A stretch of DNA of 64,000 nt from Marinomonas sp. KMM3893 (GCF_004352855.1 NZ_SJSC01000007.1:1-64000), one strand, 5' to 3'; numbered from the stretch's first letter, positions 47,898 through 59,648 are shown. Notes: a model not told the origin generated them from the letters alone. Numbers and translations: made by a program.

Positions 47898-48353
47898 TCA
47901 CCCTTTCAGATGAGCTTCAAGTTTTTCGATACGCTGACGATTAACATCTAAATCTGAGTAGCCTACGCGTGACCCTGAGCGCACATGAATCACGCTGTCA
48001 GCTTCTGGCAAGTAGAATTCCACATCATCGATATAGCCAAACCACGAGCTTTTTACTTCAATATGCACATAGCCTAATTGACTGGCAACAATTTGCGCGT
48101 TGCCTTGATTTAAAAAATACGACTCTATGTTCAGTTGAGTATCTTTACGGCTACCGTGGTAAATCATTGGCGCAATATAATGCACAGTATCACTTTTTTC
48201 TGCTTGGCTAGAAACGCAGTTAGGGGTAGTAGGGCACGGTTTAAATAAACCATCTGTCACCCCCAAACCTTCCGGAGGCTGATTGTTCACCTTGATATAG
48301 ACAAAAAAACCTATTACTAAAACAACAACAAAAAGGCTTATCCAGCGAACCAT
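47898..48353 (-). CDS. DUF1499 family protein
   Basis: Protein of 151 residues with an N-terminal membrane segment (about 4-22) and a conserved exported domain. DUF1499 hallmarks are GLFKPCPTTPNCVSSQA and the final RSGSRVGYSDLDVNRQRIE. It is probably periplasmic; the function is unknown. It lies between rluB and the two-component system on the same strand. Confidence 0.88.
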   Translation of the reverse strand: MVRWISLFVVVLVIGFFVYIKVNNQPPEGLGVTDGLFKPCPTTPNCVSSQAEKSDTVHYIAPMIYHGSRKDTQLNIESYFLNQGNAQIVASQLGYVHIEVKSSWFGYIDDVEFYLPEADSVIHVRSGSRVGYSDLDVNRQRIEKLEAHLKG

Positions 48354-48382
48354 GCTTCTACGACTCCTAACAACTGTTTCTA

Positions 48383-49276
48383 TTATCTAAAGGTGCGTTT
48401 ACCCGGCTTTTTAGGTTTAAATTCTGGCTTATCAGTGCCCTGCCAATCAAACCCTTTAGGACGGCGTGCACCACCTGTCTGCTTATTCTTAGTGCGCTTA
48501 ACATCCAGCTTTTGCTGCTGAGTTTTTTGAGCAATAGCAGACACTTTCAAATCCACCATAGCGCACAGTGAATTCACATCACTTTCTTCCATTTCTACCC
48601 AACGGCCGACTTTTGCCTTTGATGGTAAGAAAATCGGGCCAAATCGAACCCGTTTCAAGCGGTTTACTTTTACCCCTTGAGATTCCCACAAACGACGCAC
48701 TTCTCGGTTACGTCCTTCCATCAAACACACATAGAACCAACGGTTAATGCCTTCACCACCACCATCAACGATGTCGGTAAATTTCGCTTGTCCATCTTCT
48801 AAATTAACGCCTTTTTTAAGCGTTGCAATACTCTCTTCTGTCACTTCACCCATCACGCGAACTAAGTATTCACGATCAATTTCCGTTGAAGGATGCATCA
48901 AGCGATTGGCTAACTCACCATCGGTAGTGAATAACAGTAGACCAGAAGTATTGATGTCTAGACGACCGACCGCAATCCAACGCTCACCGCGCAGTTTAGG
49001 CAGCTTATCAAATACCGTTGGTCGACCTTCTGGGTCTTTACGAGTACAGACTTCGCCTTCTGGTTTATTGTAAATAATGACACGTCGGCCTTCGCCAGCT
49101 TCTGTCACTTTTACGGAATAACCATCCAACTCGATAGCATCGCTGACGCTTACGCGATCGCCTAACGTCGCCACAGCACCGTTGACAAGGACACGGCCTT
49201 CACGGATACGGTTTTCCATTTCACGACGTGAACCTTGACCGGCTCTGGCTAATACTTTTTGTAACTTTTCGTCCAT
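48383..49276 (-). CDS. rluB: 23S rRNA pseudouridine synthase RluB
   Basis: Makes pseudouridine 2605 in 23S rRNA in the E. coli case. The protein of about 297 residues has an N-terminal S4 domain ([19 protein letters not shown]), the catalytic [17 protein letters not shown] with its aspartate near residue 106, and the [13 protein letters not shown] segment. A basic tail rich in Lys and Pro follows. The ATG at 49276 has AGAGG upstream. The neighbourhood rluB-yciO-rnm matches E. coli. Confidence 0.95.
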   Translation of the reverse strand: MDEKLQKVLARAGQGSRREMENRIREGRVLVNGAVATLGDRVSVSDAIELDGYSVKVTEAGEGRRVIIYNKPEGEVCTRKDPEGRPTVFDKLPKLRGERWIAVGRLDINTSGLLLFTTDGELANRLMHPSTEIDREYLVRVMGEVTEESIATLKKGVNLEDGQAKFTDIVDGGGEGINRWFYVCLMEGRNREVRRLWESQGVKVNRLKRVRFGPIFLPSKAKVGRWVEMEESDVNSLCAMVDLKVSAIAQKTQQQKLDVKRTKNKQTGGARRPKGFDWQGTDKPEFKPKKPGKRTFR

Positions 49277-49384
49277 TACGAACCTCTTAGAGGGAATGCT
49301 TCTCAGCAACCCATTTTTTTAAACATAAAATTTTGGGCATTATAGTCATACATAGCGACGCTTGACAGCGACATGTCTAACTTT

Positions 49385-50005
49385 TTACATAAAAGGCGCT
49401 GGATCGCCAGCCCCTACTCGCACAACCTCAACCTTGTCAGAATCCATCATCACGACCGTCGTCGGCTCTAAACCACAGAAACCGCCATCAATCACCAGAT
49501 CCAATGCATGCTCTAGGGTGTCTCGAATGTCATAAGGGTCTGTCATGGGATCGGTCTCACCCGGTAAAATAAGCGACACACTCATCAAGGGTTCCGATAA
49601 CTCATTCAACAAAGCAGAAACAATACGATTATCTGGAATGCGAATACCTATGGTCTTACGTTTTGGATGCATTAGGCGTCTTGGTACGACCGACGTGGCA
49701 TGAAAAATAAAGGTGTAAGGCCCAGGCGTATTGTTCTTCAGCAATCGGTATAAGTGATTGTCAAAGCGCGCATAGGTGGATATCTCTGACAGATCTCGGC
49801 ACACTAAAGTAAAGTTGTGTTTATCATCCAAACGACGGATCGCTTTAATTCGATCCATCGCCGCTTTATCACCCAAATAACACCCTAACGAATAACCACA
49901 ATCCGTCGGATACGCCACCACACCACCGTCGCGAATAACCTGGGCGGCTTGTTTAATCAAACGCGCTTGTGGGTTTTCTGGATGAATTTGAAAAAACTGA
50001 CTCAA
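49385..50005 (-). CDS. yciO: YciO, Sua5/YrdC/YwlC family protein
   Basis: Paralogue of the threonylcarbamoyl-AMP synthase TsaC with the same YrdC fold; its own reaction is less clear. The protein reads SQFFQIHPENPQARLI, then YPTDCGYSLGC, DKHNFTLVCRDLSE, KNNTPGPYTFI and KRKTIGIRIPD, matching E. coli YciO along its length. The start is the TTG at 50005, chosen because GGAG lies 6 bases upstream; ATG 21 bases earlier lacks a site. About 206 residues. Confidence 0.92.
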   Translation of the reverse strand: MSQFFQIHPENPQARLIKQAAQVIRDGGVVAYPTDCGYSLGCYLGDKAAMDRIKAIRRLDDKHNFTLVCRDLSEISTYARFDNHLYRLLKNNTPGPYTFIFHATSVVPRRLMHPKRKTIGIRIPDNRIVSALLNELSEPLMSVSLILPGETDPMTDPYDIRDTLEHALDLVIDGGFCGLEPTTVVMMDSDKVEVVRVGAGDPAPFM

Positions 50006-50095
50006 AACGCACTCCGTTAATAACATGATGGCGATTAAAAATTCGCCATATCAATCACATACTAGACCATAAAAGCCATTAGACTCAACTCAAAG

Positions 50096-50947
50096 CTAAA
50101 CCCAATCACGCCATACTAGATCGACTTCGCTTTCATGGATTTGAGTGAAACGGCCAACTTGTGTCCAAGGCCCAAACGGCCCATGGAAATCACTTCCAAC
50201 CGAGGCATGCAAAGCAAACTCCTGAGATAAGCGCTCCATAAGGCGAACATGATCGGGACGCTCATTACCAGAGGCCACTTCCATGCCAGTCCCACCCCAG
50301 GCTTTAAAATCGGCCAGTAAGCGTTTTAATTTGGTGACGGTTAATGGGTAACGCTTCGGATGTGCCAAAATTAACGCCATGCCTTGATCCTTTAGCTGTC
50401 CCAAAACAACCTCAAGTTCTGGCCAAACATCTCTAAGACTGCCCAGTCGCTTGTTTCCCAAGTAACGATCAAACGCTTTATTCGCGTCTTTCACCAGGCC
50501 TTTTTCGATCATTAAGGTGGCAAAATGCGGGCGACCAAGCTGACTTTTTCCGGCCAGAGCCACGGCCTCATCAAACAAATCAGGCAAACCTTGTTTGATT
50601 AACAGGTCGGCAATACGGCGCGCTCTGTCGAGTCGAATCGCTTGATTCTCCTTTACCACAGCGTTTAAAGCTGCGTTATTTGGGTCAAAGTTAAGTGCCA
50701 CCATATGCAGGGGAATGCCCTTCCATTGGGTCGAAAGCTCAACCCCATTTAAGAAAGACAATTGATGCGACTCCGCACGAGTGCGCGCCTCTACCAAGCC
50801 ATCCAAGGTATCATGGTCGGTTAAGGAAAAAAGTGTCACGCCTTGCTCTACAGCCAAATCCACCAGTTCCGTTGGCGATAATCGACCATCCGAAAAAGTA
50901 GAATGGGTATGAAGGTCAACTTTGCGGTAACTCGCGTTTTCAGGCAT
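50096..50947 (-). CDS. rnm: 5'-3' exoribonuclease Rnm (RNase AM, PHP domain)
   Basis: PHP-domain phosphoesterase (YciV/TrpH family) of 283 residues; the E. coli enzyme trims the 5' ends of rRNAs and degrades short RNAs. Metal-binding motifs are DLHTHSTFSDG near residue 10, TDHDTLDG near 43, GVELS near 67, LAHPKRYP near 195 and GSDFHG near 253. It is divergent from yciB and upstream of yciO and rluB. Confidence 0.93.
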   Translation of the reverse strand: MPENASYRKVDLHTHSTFSDGRLSPTELVDLAVEQGVTLFSLTDHDTLDGLVEARTRAESHQLSFLNGVELSTQWKGIPLHMVALNFDPNNAALNAVVKENQAIRLDRARRIADLLIKQGLPDLFDEAVALAGKSQLGRPHFATLMIEKGLVKDANKAFDRYLGNKRLGSLRDVWPELEVVLGQLKDQGMALILAHPKRYPLTVTKLKRLLADFKAWGGTGMEVASGNERPDHVRLMERLSQEFALHASVGSDFHGPFGPWTQVGRFTQIHESEVDLVWRDWV

Positions 50948-51013
50948 AGATAGGCTGTTCTTTAAATGGAATGGTAGTTATCATTGGTTCAGCATACATA
51001 AATTGGTTTTTAT

Positions 51014-51550
51014 ATGAAAATATTATTCGACTTTCTCCCTATCTTGGTCTTTTTCGTTGTCTATAAGCTTTCAGGGAACATCATTCTCGCCACCGCGGTG
51101 CTGATTCCTGCCAGCGTTTTGCAAGTAGGTTATAACTGGATACGCTACAAAAAAGTGGAAAAGATGCACCTAGTGTCTTTGGTGTTGGTGGTTTTATTAG
51201 GTGGCGCAACAGTATTATTGGGCGACGGTGAATTCATCAAATGGAAGCCCACTATCGTCAATGGCTTATTTGCCATGGCATTTTTAGGTAGCCAGTTCAT
51301 CGGCGAACGAAACATCATCGAACGCATGATGGGTGATAAAATTCAGCTTCCCTTCAAAGTTTGGCGTACCTTAAACCTTGCTTGGGTGGCCTTCTTCCTG
51401 TTATCAGGCGCCGTAAACCTTTACGTTGCCTTCAGTTTCAGTGAAGACATCTGGGTCGACTTTAAGTTGTTTGGTTTATTGGGTATGACCATTGTCTTCA
51501 TTATTTTGCAAGGCATCTACCTATCTTCACACATTCAGAACAAGGAATAA
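51014..51550 (+). CDS. yciB: Inner-membrane septation protein YciB (IspA/IspZ)
   Basis: Small membrane protein of 178 residues with five to six hydrophobic segments, implicated in envelope synthesis and septation. Family motifs are [18 protein letters not shown] at the start, [13 protein letters not shown] near residue 77 and [13 protein letters not shown] near 118. yciI follows two bases after the stop. Confidence 0.94.
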   Translation: MKILFDFLPILVFFVVYKLSGNIILATAVLIPASVLQVGYNWIRYKKVEKMHLVSLVLVVLLGGATVLLGDGEFIKWKPTIVNGLFAMAFLGSQFIGERNIIERMMGDKIQLPFKVWRTLNLAWVAFFLLSGAVNLYVAFSFSEDIWVDFKLFGLLGMTIVFIILQGIYLSSHIQNKE

Positions 51551-51552
51551 TC

Positions 51553-51855
51553 ATGCTTTACTCAATCGTTGGTACTGATATAGAAAACAGCCTAGCGGGT
51601 CGCCAACAAGCTCGCCCAGCCCACTTAGCCCGCCTTCAACAGCTGTTAGATGAAGGTCGCCTTGTGTTGGCAGGCCCTAACCCTGCCATAGATTCAGATA
51701 ACCCAGGCGATGCTGGTTTCACCGGCAGCGTTGTCGTCGCTGAGTTCGCTTCACTGGATGAAGCGCAAGCTTGGGCTGATGCCGATCCATATATGGAAGT
51801 GGGCGTATACAGCAGCGTCACGGTAAAACCTTTCAAACAAGTCTTTCCAAACTAA
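51553..51855 (+). CDS. yciI: YciI family protein
   Basis: Small dimeric alpha-beta barrel (ferredoxin-like) protein of 100 residues with the active-site-like His/Asp pattern [24 protein letters not shown] and the ADPY motif ([14 protein letters not shown]). The function is unproven. It shares an operon with yciB. Confidence 0.93.
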   Translation: MLYSIVGTDIENSLAGRQQARPAHLARLQQLLDEGRLVLAGPNPAIDSDNPGDAGFTGSVVVAEFASLDEAQAWADADPYMEVGVYSSVTVKPFKQVFPN

Positions 51856-51873
51856 CCAAGACTCAAATACAAG

Positions 51874-51911
51874 AAGCCGCTCTGTGTCATCCGCACCAGA
51901 GCGGCTTTTTT
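51874..51911 (+). terminator. Terminator after yciI
   Basis: AAGCCGCTCTG and CAGAGCGGCTT form a perfect 11-bp stem with a 12-base loop and a T6 run. It abuts the stop of the convergent Rdx gene. Confidence 0.88.
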
Positions 51912-52212
51912 AATGACTCTCTTTTACATCGACCTCTTTTACATCGGAATGCCCAAGATCGCGCTCTGGGTCGATCACATCTCGCACTCTTTGCTTCAGT
52001 ACTTTTGCCTCAGGAAAGCCATTTTCCGCTTTACGACACCACACCTCTTCGCCATTCACTCTGACTTTGAAAATCCCCCCTTGAGTGGGAATCAAGGTGA
52101 CGCTTTTCACATCGTCATCAAAGGTGGTTAATAATTCTTGAGATAACCAGGCTGCACGCAGCATCCAACGACACAATGTACAATATTCAATTTCTATCAC
52201 GGCTGTTCGCAT
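51910..52212 (-). CDS. SelT/SelW/SelH family (Rdx) protein, cysteine form
   Basis: Thioredoxin-like protein of about 100 residues with the redox motif CTLC near residue 11 (IEIEYCTLCRWMLRA), where selenoproteins carry selenocysteine in the second position. The GGIFKVRVNGEEVW segment is also typical. Function is unknown, presumed thiol redox. The ATG at 52212 is chosen with GGAG upstream. The tail is acidic and basic in alternation. Confidence 0.87.
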   Translation of the reverse strand: MRTAVIEIEYCTLCRWMLRAAWLSQELLTTFDDDVKSVTLIPTQGGIFKVRVNGEEVWCRKAENGFPEAKVLKQRVRDVIDPERDLGHSDVKEVDVKESH

Positions 52213-52310
52213 CTTTCTCTCCACTATTACCACTAAAAACCCAAAATAACTTGGCGTGCCGCCACGCTGCCAATATTATTGGTGCACTCATTATTTAAGG
52301 AAAGCCTATT

Positions 52311-52862
52311 ATGCGTAAAACCTTCATCATTAGCCTTATGTTTGCTGCCCTTTGCAGTCAAGCCAACGCAACAGAAGTTGATATTACCACCAACCAAGGC
52401 ACCATTCGTATTGACCTAAATGATAATGCAGCGCCTAAAACAGTAAAAAACTTTCTCACCTATGTCGACGAAGGGTTTTATAACGGCACCATTTTTCACC
52501 GCGTTATTCAAGGCTTTATGGTTCAAGGCGGTGGCTTTACCGCCGACATGAATCAAAAAGCAACTCACGCCCCTGTTCCCTATGAAGGCGATAATGGGCT
52601 AGATAATAATCGTGGCACCATTGCCATGGCTCGAACACAAAACCCTAACAGCGCAACGTCTCAATTTTTCATCAATGAAAAAGACAATAGTTTCTTAAAT
52701 GATGGCGCTCGTGGCGCAGCGGGTTATACAGTGTTTGGACAAGTAGTGTCAGGAATGGACGTCGTCGACACCATGTCTAAGCAACCCACACATTCTGTTG
52801 GTCCATACCAAAACGTTCCCTCTACCCCTATCGTGATCGAGAGCATCAAGCGTGTTAACTAG
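52311..52862 (+). CDS. Periplasmic peptidyl-prolyl isomerase (cyclophilin, PpiA-like)
   Basis: Cyclophilin-type rotamase of 183 residues with a cleavable signal peptide (MRKTFIISLMFAALCSQANA), so it acts in the periplasm. Core motifs are FHRVIQGFMVQGGG near residue 60, MARTQNPNSATSQFFIN near 105 and VFGQVVSGMDVVD near 143. The 3' end overlaps mnmC by 11 bases, so the two may be translationally coupled. Confidence 0.92.
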   Translation: MRKTFIISLMFAALCSQANATEVDITTNQGTIRIDLNDNAAPKTVKNFLTYVDEGFYNGTIFHRVIQGFMVQGGGFTADMNQKATHAPVPYEGDNGLDNNRGTIAMARTQNPNSATSQFFINEKDNSFLNDGARGAAGYTVFGQVVSGMDVVDTMSKQPTHSVGPYQNVPSTPIVIESIKRVN

Positions 52863-54876
52863 TTATTGTTTAGCGTCTCCCCAATTAAACTGGGGAGACG
52901 ACGGCGCCCCCCATTCAACCCAATTTGACGATGTTTATTTTGATAAAGACGCAGGACTTGAAGAAACACGCTATGTGTTTCTTCAGCATAACCAACTCGA
53001 TGAGCGTTGGAAAAGTTTAGACTCATCCAACAAGAGTCATTTCACAATTGCCGAAACCGGTTTCGGCACAGGGCTCAATTTCCTCTGCGCTTGGCAGGCA
53101 TTTTTAGCAAGCGCTCCCTCTGATACGACCTTGCACTTTATTTCAGTCGAAAAATTCCCACTGAGTAAGAGTGCATTGACCAATGCGCTGAAAATGTGGC
53201 CTTCATTAGAGACATACAGCCAAGCACTGATTGCCCAGTATCCAGAGCTGAGCCATGGCCTACATCGCATAGAATTGGCCCAAGGTCGTATTCAATTGAC
53301 GCTATGGTTTGGAGAAGCAGAAGAAGGCTTCTCTGCTTTAAACGCCGACGTAGACGCTTGGTTTCTAGATGGTTTTGCCCCTAGCAAAAATCCGGAGATG
53401 TGGTCACCGACGCTGTTTAAGCACATCCACCGACTCAGCCATCAAGGCACAAGCTTTTCGACCTTTACCGCCGCAGGTATTGTTCGCCGAGGCTTAAAAG
53501 AAGTAGGCTTTGAAGTAAGGAAGGTCAAAGGCTTTGGTCATAAACGAGAAATGGCCGTCGGTGAACTGGCAGAGCAAACGCTTTCTCTAACAGAACGCAT
53601 GTCCCAAGGCGAAGCTTGGTTTAATGTTCGACAAAATCCTGCGCCTCTTCCCACAAACAACGAAAACCAAAACAAACACGTATTAGTCGTAGGCGCTGGG
53701 CTTGCAGGCGCCACCACCGCCTACGCGCTCGCCAAGCAAGGCGTTAACGTTACCGTGTGGGAGCAAGGAGAATCCGTTGCTTGTAAAGCATCCGGTAACC
53801 CACAGGGGATGCTTTACCCTAAACTTGCCAGTCAAGACACGCCTGTTAATCGCTTTTATCTCAGCGCTTACTTATACGCGAGCAAACTGTATTCACAACT
53901 CGATGATGATGCGGTTTTTTGGCAGCAGTGCGGTCTAGAGCAGCGCCCTACGAGTGAAAAGGAAAAACAGCGCTTTGCTAGCCTACTAGAAAATAAACTC
54001 TACCCAGAATCCATCGTCTGTAAACATGGCGAAGAAGGCAGTATATTTTTGCCTTTATCGGGCTGGGTGGTGCTAACGGATCTGTGCCATAAGCTGCTCG
54101 ACCATCCGCTCATTGATGTCCAATTAAATACCCGTTTAGACGCCTTAACAAAAACGGGAAGCGTACCGCTGAGTTGGCAAGCCAGCACCCAAGCGCAACA
54201 ACAGAGTTTCTCTCATGTGGTGATTTGTACCGCCAACGATACCCATGAACTCGACTTTTTACCCAAGACACCTGCTTATCCCATTCGTGGGCAAGTGTCG
54301 TATTTGCCATTAGAGGCGGCCAAGAAAGCCTGTTCTAACGCCAATGAAGACAGCGCAAAATTAACGACTGACCATGTCCTTTGCCAAAAAGGCTATGTGT
54401 CTCCAGCATTGCAGGACACCCTACATTTCGGATCAACATACGATGCGAAAGATCAGGATGAAACCGTCAGAACTGAAGGTCATTGTCGTAACTTACGCAT
54501 TCTAGAAAGCCTCCTGCATCTGAAAGAAAATACACTTAATGAAGAAGATTGTGGCGGACGAGTGTCCTTTCGCTGTGCCATTCCCGACTACACGCCAATG
54601 ATTGGGCCAATCGCATCGCCTGCAGAGTTGCATAGCCATTACGCCATACTAAGCAAAAATGCCAAATGGAAATGCCATCAGGTGGCCATTGAACAAGAAG
54701 GCTTGTTTATCAATATCGGACATGGTTCTCGGGGGTTGGTCTCAACGCCGTTGAGCGGTGTGTATCTCGCCAGCCTGATTACCAATACACCATCACCACT
54801 AGAGCAAAGCATTATCAACAAGCTTCACCCTAATCGCTTTGTGATTAGAGCATTAAAGCGTAGCAACGCTAACTAG
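52852..54876 (+). CDS. mnmC: Bifunctional tRNA mnm5s2U biosynthesis protein MnmC
   Basis: Converts cmnm5(s2)U34 to mnm5(s2)U34 in tRNA. The 674-residue protein has two domains. The N-terminal SAM methyltransferase (about 1-250) has AETGFGTGLNFLCAW and the DGFAPSKNPEMWSP signature. The C-terminal FAD oxidoreductase (about 268-674) starts with VLVVGAGLAGATTAYAL. The start is the GTG at 52852 inside the cyclophilin gene; no strong ribosome site is visible. Confidence 0.95.
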   Translation: MLTSYCLASPQLNWGDDGAPHSTQFDDVYFDKDAGLEETRYVFLQHNQLDERWKSLDSSNKSHFTIAETGFGTGLNFLCAWQAFLASAPSDTTLHFISVEKFPLSKSALTNALKMWPSLETYSQALIAQYPELSHGLHRIELAQGRIQLTLWFGEAEEGFSALNADVDAWFLDGFAPSKNPEMWSPTLFKHIHRLSHQGTSFSTFTAAGIVRRGLKEVGFEVRKVKGFGHKREMAVGELAEQTLSLTERMSQGEAWFNVRQNPAPLPTNNENQNKHVLVVGAGLAGATTAYALAKQGVNVTVWEQGESVACKASGNPQGMLYPKLASQDTPVNRFYLSAYLYASKLYSQLDDDAVFWQQCGLEQRPTSEKEKQRFASLLENKLYPESIVCKHGEEGSIFLPLSGWVVLTDLCHKLLDHPLIDVQLNTRLDALTKTGSVPLSWQASTQAQQQSFSHVVICTANDTHELDFLPKTPAYPIRGQVSYLPLEAAKKACSNANEDSAKLTTDHVLCQKGYVSPALQDTLHFGSTYDAKDQDETVRTEGHCRNLRILESLLHLKENTLNEEDCGGRVSFRCAIPDYTPMIGPIASPAELHSHYAILSKNAKWKCHQVAIEQEGLFINIGHGSRGLVSTPLSGVYLASLITNTPSPLEQSIINKLHPNRFVIRALKRSNAN

Positions 54877-54898
54877 AGCGCACCACCAAAGCAGTAAC

Positions 54899-54942
54899 AC
54901 GCCACGAATAGCTGATAACATGGCCATTCGTGGCGTTTTTTT
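54899..54942 (+). terminator. Terminator of mnmC
   Basis: ACGCCACGAAT and ATTCGTGGCGT form an 11-bp stem with a 16-base loop and T7. It overlaps the last base or two of the convergent orphan gene's stop region. Confidence 0.8.
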
Positions 54943-55270
54943 ATAGTTCAAATAACTCGCAGGCGCTTGGAATTAGCTCTAGAAAACGATTTATTGTCTT
55001 TGGTCGCAGCACAACACGACTCATGTCTGGTAGCAATGCACGCAATTCATCACGCAGTTTCAGCACACCTGGGTCTATCGATTCATAAGGATAAATATGA
55101 TCTTGGACGCTCAACTTATGGAGTTCATCCAGCTCATCTTGTAACATGCTCTTCATTGCAAAAAAACGATCTTTTTGATTAATATCGTTGGTTTCCCAGT
55201 AAGCATCCGCGAAAGTAGAATTTAGCTCGTAGAATACATGCAATGCATCGGCAACGGTTTTTTTAGTCAT
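54941..55270 (-). CDS. Hypothetical protein, 109 residues
   Basis: Not recognised. A soluble, helical, acidic protein with segments such as DALHVFYELNSTFADAYWET, FFAMKSMLQDELDELHKLS and LRDELRALLPDMSRVV. No signal peptide or membrane segment. The ATG at 55270 is plausible, with an AGAC-type weak site. It lies alone between mnmC (convergent) and cysE (divergent). The amino-acid pattern looks coding. Confidence 0.6.
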   Translation of the reverse strand: MTKKTVADALHVFYELNSTFADAYWETNDINQKDRFFAMKSMLQDELDELHKLSVQDHIYPYESIDPGVLKLRDELRALLPDMSRVVLRPKTINRFLELIPSACELFEL

Positions 55271-55387
55271 ACTGTCTCCATTATCAGTGGCAATTTTTGC
55301 CTTAACCCTTGTTTTGTTTCATGCTAACACTATTACTTACATTCTAGCTGCGAATTAAAATAGGTAAATAGCCCCTTGAGTAACACA

Positions 55388-56215
55388 ATGTACAATGCCG
55401 TGACTTCTGGCAATTTATGGTCATCTTTACAGGCCGAAGCAAAAAAACTTGCTTTAGATGAACCCATACTCGCCAGCTACTTCAATACGACCATTCTTAG
55501 GCACGAATCGTTAAGCTCTGCGCTTAGCTTCTTACTGGCCTGCAAACTGGATAGCATTTCAATTCCTTCTATCGTATTAAGAGAGGTCTTTGAAGAAGCA
55601 ATGTCCGACTCTCAATCTGGCATTGTTGAGTGCATTGAGCAAGATATTTTGTCGATAAAAGAAAGGGATGCGGCTTGCGACTGCCTCACGACCCCCCTTT
55701 TGTTTTTTAAAGGATTCCATGCCCTACAAACGTACCGAGTAGCGAATTGGCTTTGGAAAAACAACAGGAGAAGTCTGGCCCTGTACTTACAAGGCCAAAT
55801 GTCGATGGTATTTAGTGTTGATATTCACCCTGCAGCAACGATTGGCTGCGGCATCATGCTAGACCACGCGACAGGCTTAGTCGTCGGCGAAACTTGCGTT
55901 ATTGAAGACAACGTCTCTATCCTGCAATCCGTCACACTAGGCGGTACTGGCAAAGAACACGGCGATCGTCATCCTAAAATCCGTTCTGGTGTCCTTATTG
56001 GCGCTGGTGCGAAAATTTTGGGCAACATCGAAGTGGGCGAAGGCGCTAAAATTGGCGCAGGCAGCGTCGTGCTTGAAGCCGTTGGAGCACATACGACAGT
56101 CGCTGGCGTACCCGCTAAAATTGTAGGCCGCAATACCGGCGAAGAACCTTCTCGTGCAATGGACCATAACATCAACCATTGCGTTCGAGACGGCAACGAC
56201 AGCAATCCGTCCTAA
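55388..56215 (+). CDS. cysE: Serine O-acetyltransferase
   Basis: Acetylates serine with acetyl-CoA, the first step of cysteine synthesis. The protein of about 275 residues has the N-terminal helical domain (LWSSLQAEAKKLALDEPILASYF) and a left-handed beta-helix of hexapeptide repeats (about 150-250) with catalytic DIHPAATIG and HATG. The C-terminal tail ends DSNPS rather than in isoleucine. ATG at 55388 is preferred; a TTG at 55376 is possible. Confidence 0.95.
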   Translation: MYNAVTSGNLWSSLQAEAKKLALDEPILASYFNTTILRHESLSSALSFLLACKLDSISIPSIVLREVFEEAMSDSQSGIVECIEQDILSIKERDAACDCLTTPLLFFKGFHALQTYRVANWLWKNNRRSLALYLQGQMSMVFSVDIHPAATIGCGIMLDHATGLVVGETCVIEDNVSILQSVTLGGTGKEHGDRHPKIRSGVLIGAGAKILGNIEVGEGAKIGAGSVVLEAVGAHTTVAGVPAKIVGRNTGEEPSRAMDHNINHCVRDGNDSNPS

Positions 56216-56251
56216 CCCCTCCTAGTCTATCTCTGTAAGGACATTACGCCT

Positions 56252-56487
56252 TCACATAAGGTCGTAATGTCCTAGGGTATCTTTAGGCACCATCTTGATG
56301 GTTTCACTCTCAGTGTCAAATAAGAGCACCGCTTGACCGCCTTTGAGAGCCGCCACCGCCTGCTGGCGTTTCTGCTCAGCAGACAAATCATAATCGCCGT
56401 AATCCGTCCCTTCACGAGACACAATATCATCGAGAATGGTCATTAATGTCTCTGACTCTAAAGAGTCATAAGGAATCAAGGTATCCA

Positions 56488-56488
<1 letters not shown>
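56252..56488 (-). CDS. YheU/UPF0270 family protein
   Basis: Protein of 78 residues of the UPF0270 family: LIPYDSLESETLMTILDDIVSREGTDYG, then an EQK segment and GQAVLLFDTESETIKMVP. Function unknown. Its ATG overlaps the ligA stop by one base (TAATG), so it is likely translated from the ligA mRNA. Confidence 0.88.
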
Positions 56489-58578
<2,090 letters not shown>

Positions 58579-58598
58579 TCAGGGCCTTGATAAAAAGA

Positions 58599-59648
58599 TT
58601 AAGGTTTGTGCTTCATCAAGCGCCGACGTTCAAAGTCACGTATTCGCTGACGGCAGTGCGCAATGGTTTGCTCACTCATTGGGCTCCGACGCTCATCGCG
58701 TAATTCACCACCTAGATTACGCACTAATGCTTGCGCTGTTTCCAACATGAAATCAAACGCTTTCATGCTGTTTTTCGGCCCAGGTAATCCCATGAAGAAA
58801 CTCACACCAGGGCAATCCCCTTCGCCCATAGTGTCAAGATCAAAGGTGCCTGGCTCAATGGCGTTGGCCATGCTGAATTGCACACGCCCACGGTCAAACC
58901 CTTCTTCGTGACGGTGGAAAATATCCATATCGCCAAAACGCATACCGCAATTAAGGACTAACTGCAGCAGCTCAATACCGGAAAAAGTTTTGCCTTCTGG
59001 CGCAAAAATATTAATCACAATGACTTCTTCGATTTCCGCGGCGTCATCGTTGTCTGAGTCGCTTTCATCCAAATCGTAGCCATTGCCTTGCGGCGTGATT
59101 TGGTCGACATCAACACTAGAATAATCACGTTCATAATCCGTGTCGTCCGCCGTTTCATGAACGTCGTCATGGCCGATATCTAGATCATCAAACTCATCAT
59201 TACGCGCCTCTGACGGATACTCATCAAGCGGTTCGTCTGCGTAGTTTTGCTCAGTATAACGCCCTGAATCTTCTTCCCGATCCGGCACAAGTGAGGCCAG
59301 CTCATCAAGATGCAGATTCTCATCACGCTCTAATGTCGGACCAGAATCCACCTTATGAGGTAGATCGGCAAGCGGAGCATTGACTGTTTGACGGGCATTT
59401 TCAAAGGCGTTCGTAATCGGGTTTGACGTTTGACGTTTCGCCTCCCCAACAGGACGCGCGCCACCATTTGGCAGCTCTCGTCTCACCATGGCTTCACGCG
59501 CCAACTCTTCAGGATCAACGAAGTCATCGTCGTCATCATCTTGGCTGAATTGTTGGCCTTTTTTATATCGACGAAATCCATCTATTAGTATTGCCACAAT
59601 AATGACAACACCAATTAAGATTAGCCACTCACGCAAGCTAAATTCCAT
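58599..59648 (-). CDS. zipA: Cell division protein ZipA
   Basis: Tethers FtsZ to the inner membrane in early divisome assembly. The 349-residue protein has an N-terminal membrane anchor (about 8-24) followed by a short basic patch, a long acidic Asp/Glu-rich linker (about 35-205) and the FtsZ-binding domain (about 210-345). That domain starts IVINIFAPEGKTFSGIELLQ. It lies 71 bases upstream of ligA. smc, its usual upstream neighbour, is absent here. Confidence 0.93.
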   Translation of the reverse strand: MEFSLREWLILIGVVIIVAILIDGFRRYKKGQQFSQDDDDDDFVDPEELAREAMVRRELPNGGARPVGEAKRQTSNPITNAFENARQTVNAPLADLPHKVDSGPTLERDENLHLDELASLVPDREEDSGRYTEQNYADEPLDEYPSEARNDEFDDLDIGHDDVHETADDTDYERDYSSVDVDQITPQGNGYDLDESDSDNDDAAEIEEVIVINIFAPEGKTFSGIELLQLVLNCGMRFGDMDIFHRHEEGFDRGRVQFSMANAIEPGTFDLDTMGEGDCPGVSFFMGLPGPKNSMKAFDFMLETAQALVRNLGGELRDERRSPMSEQTIAHCRQRIRDFERRRLMKHKP

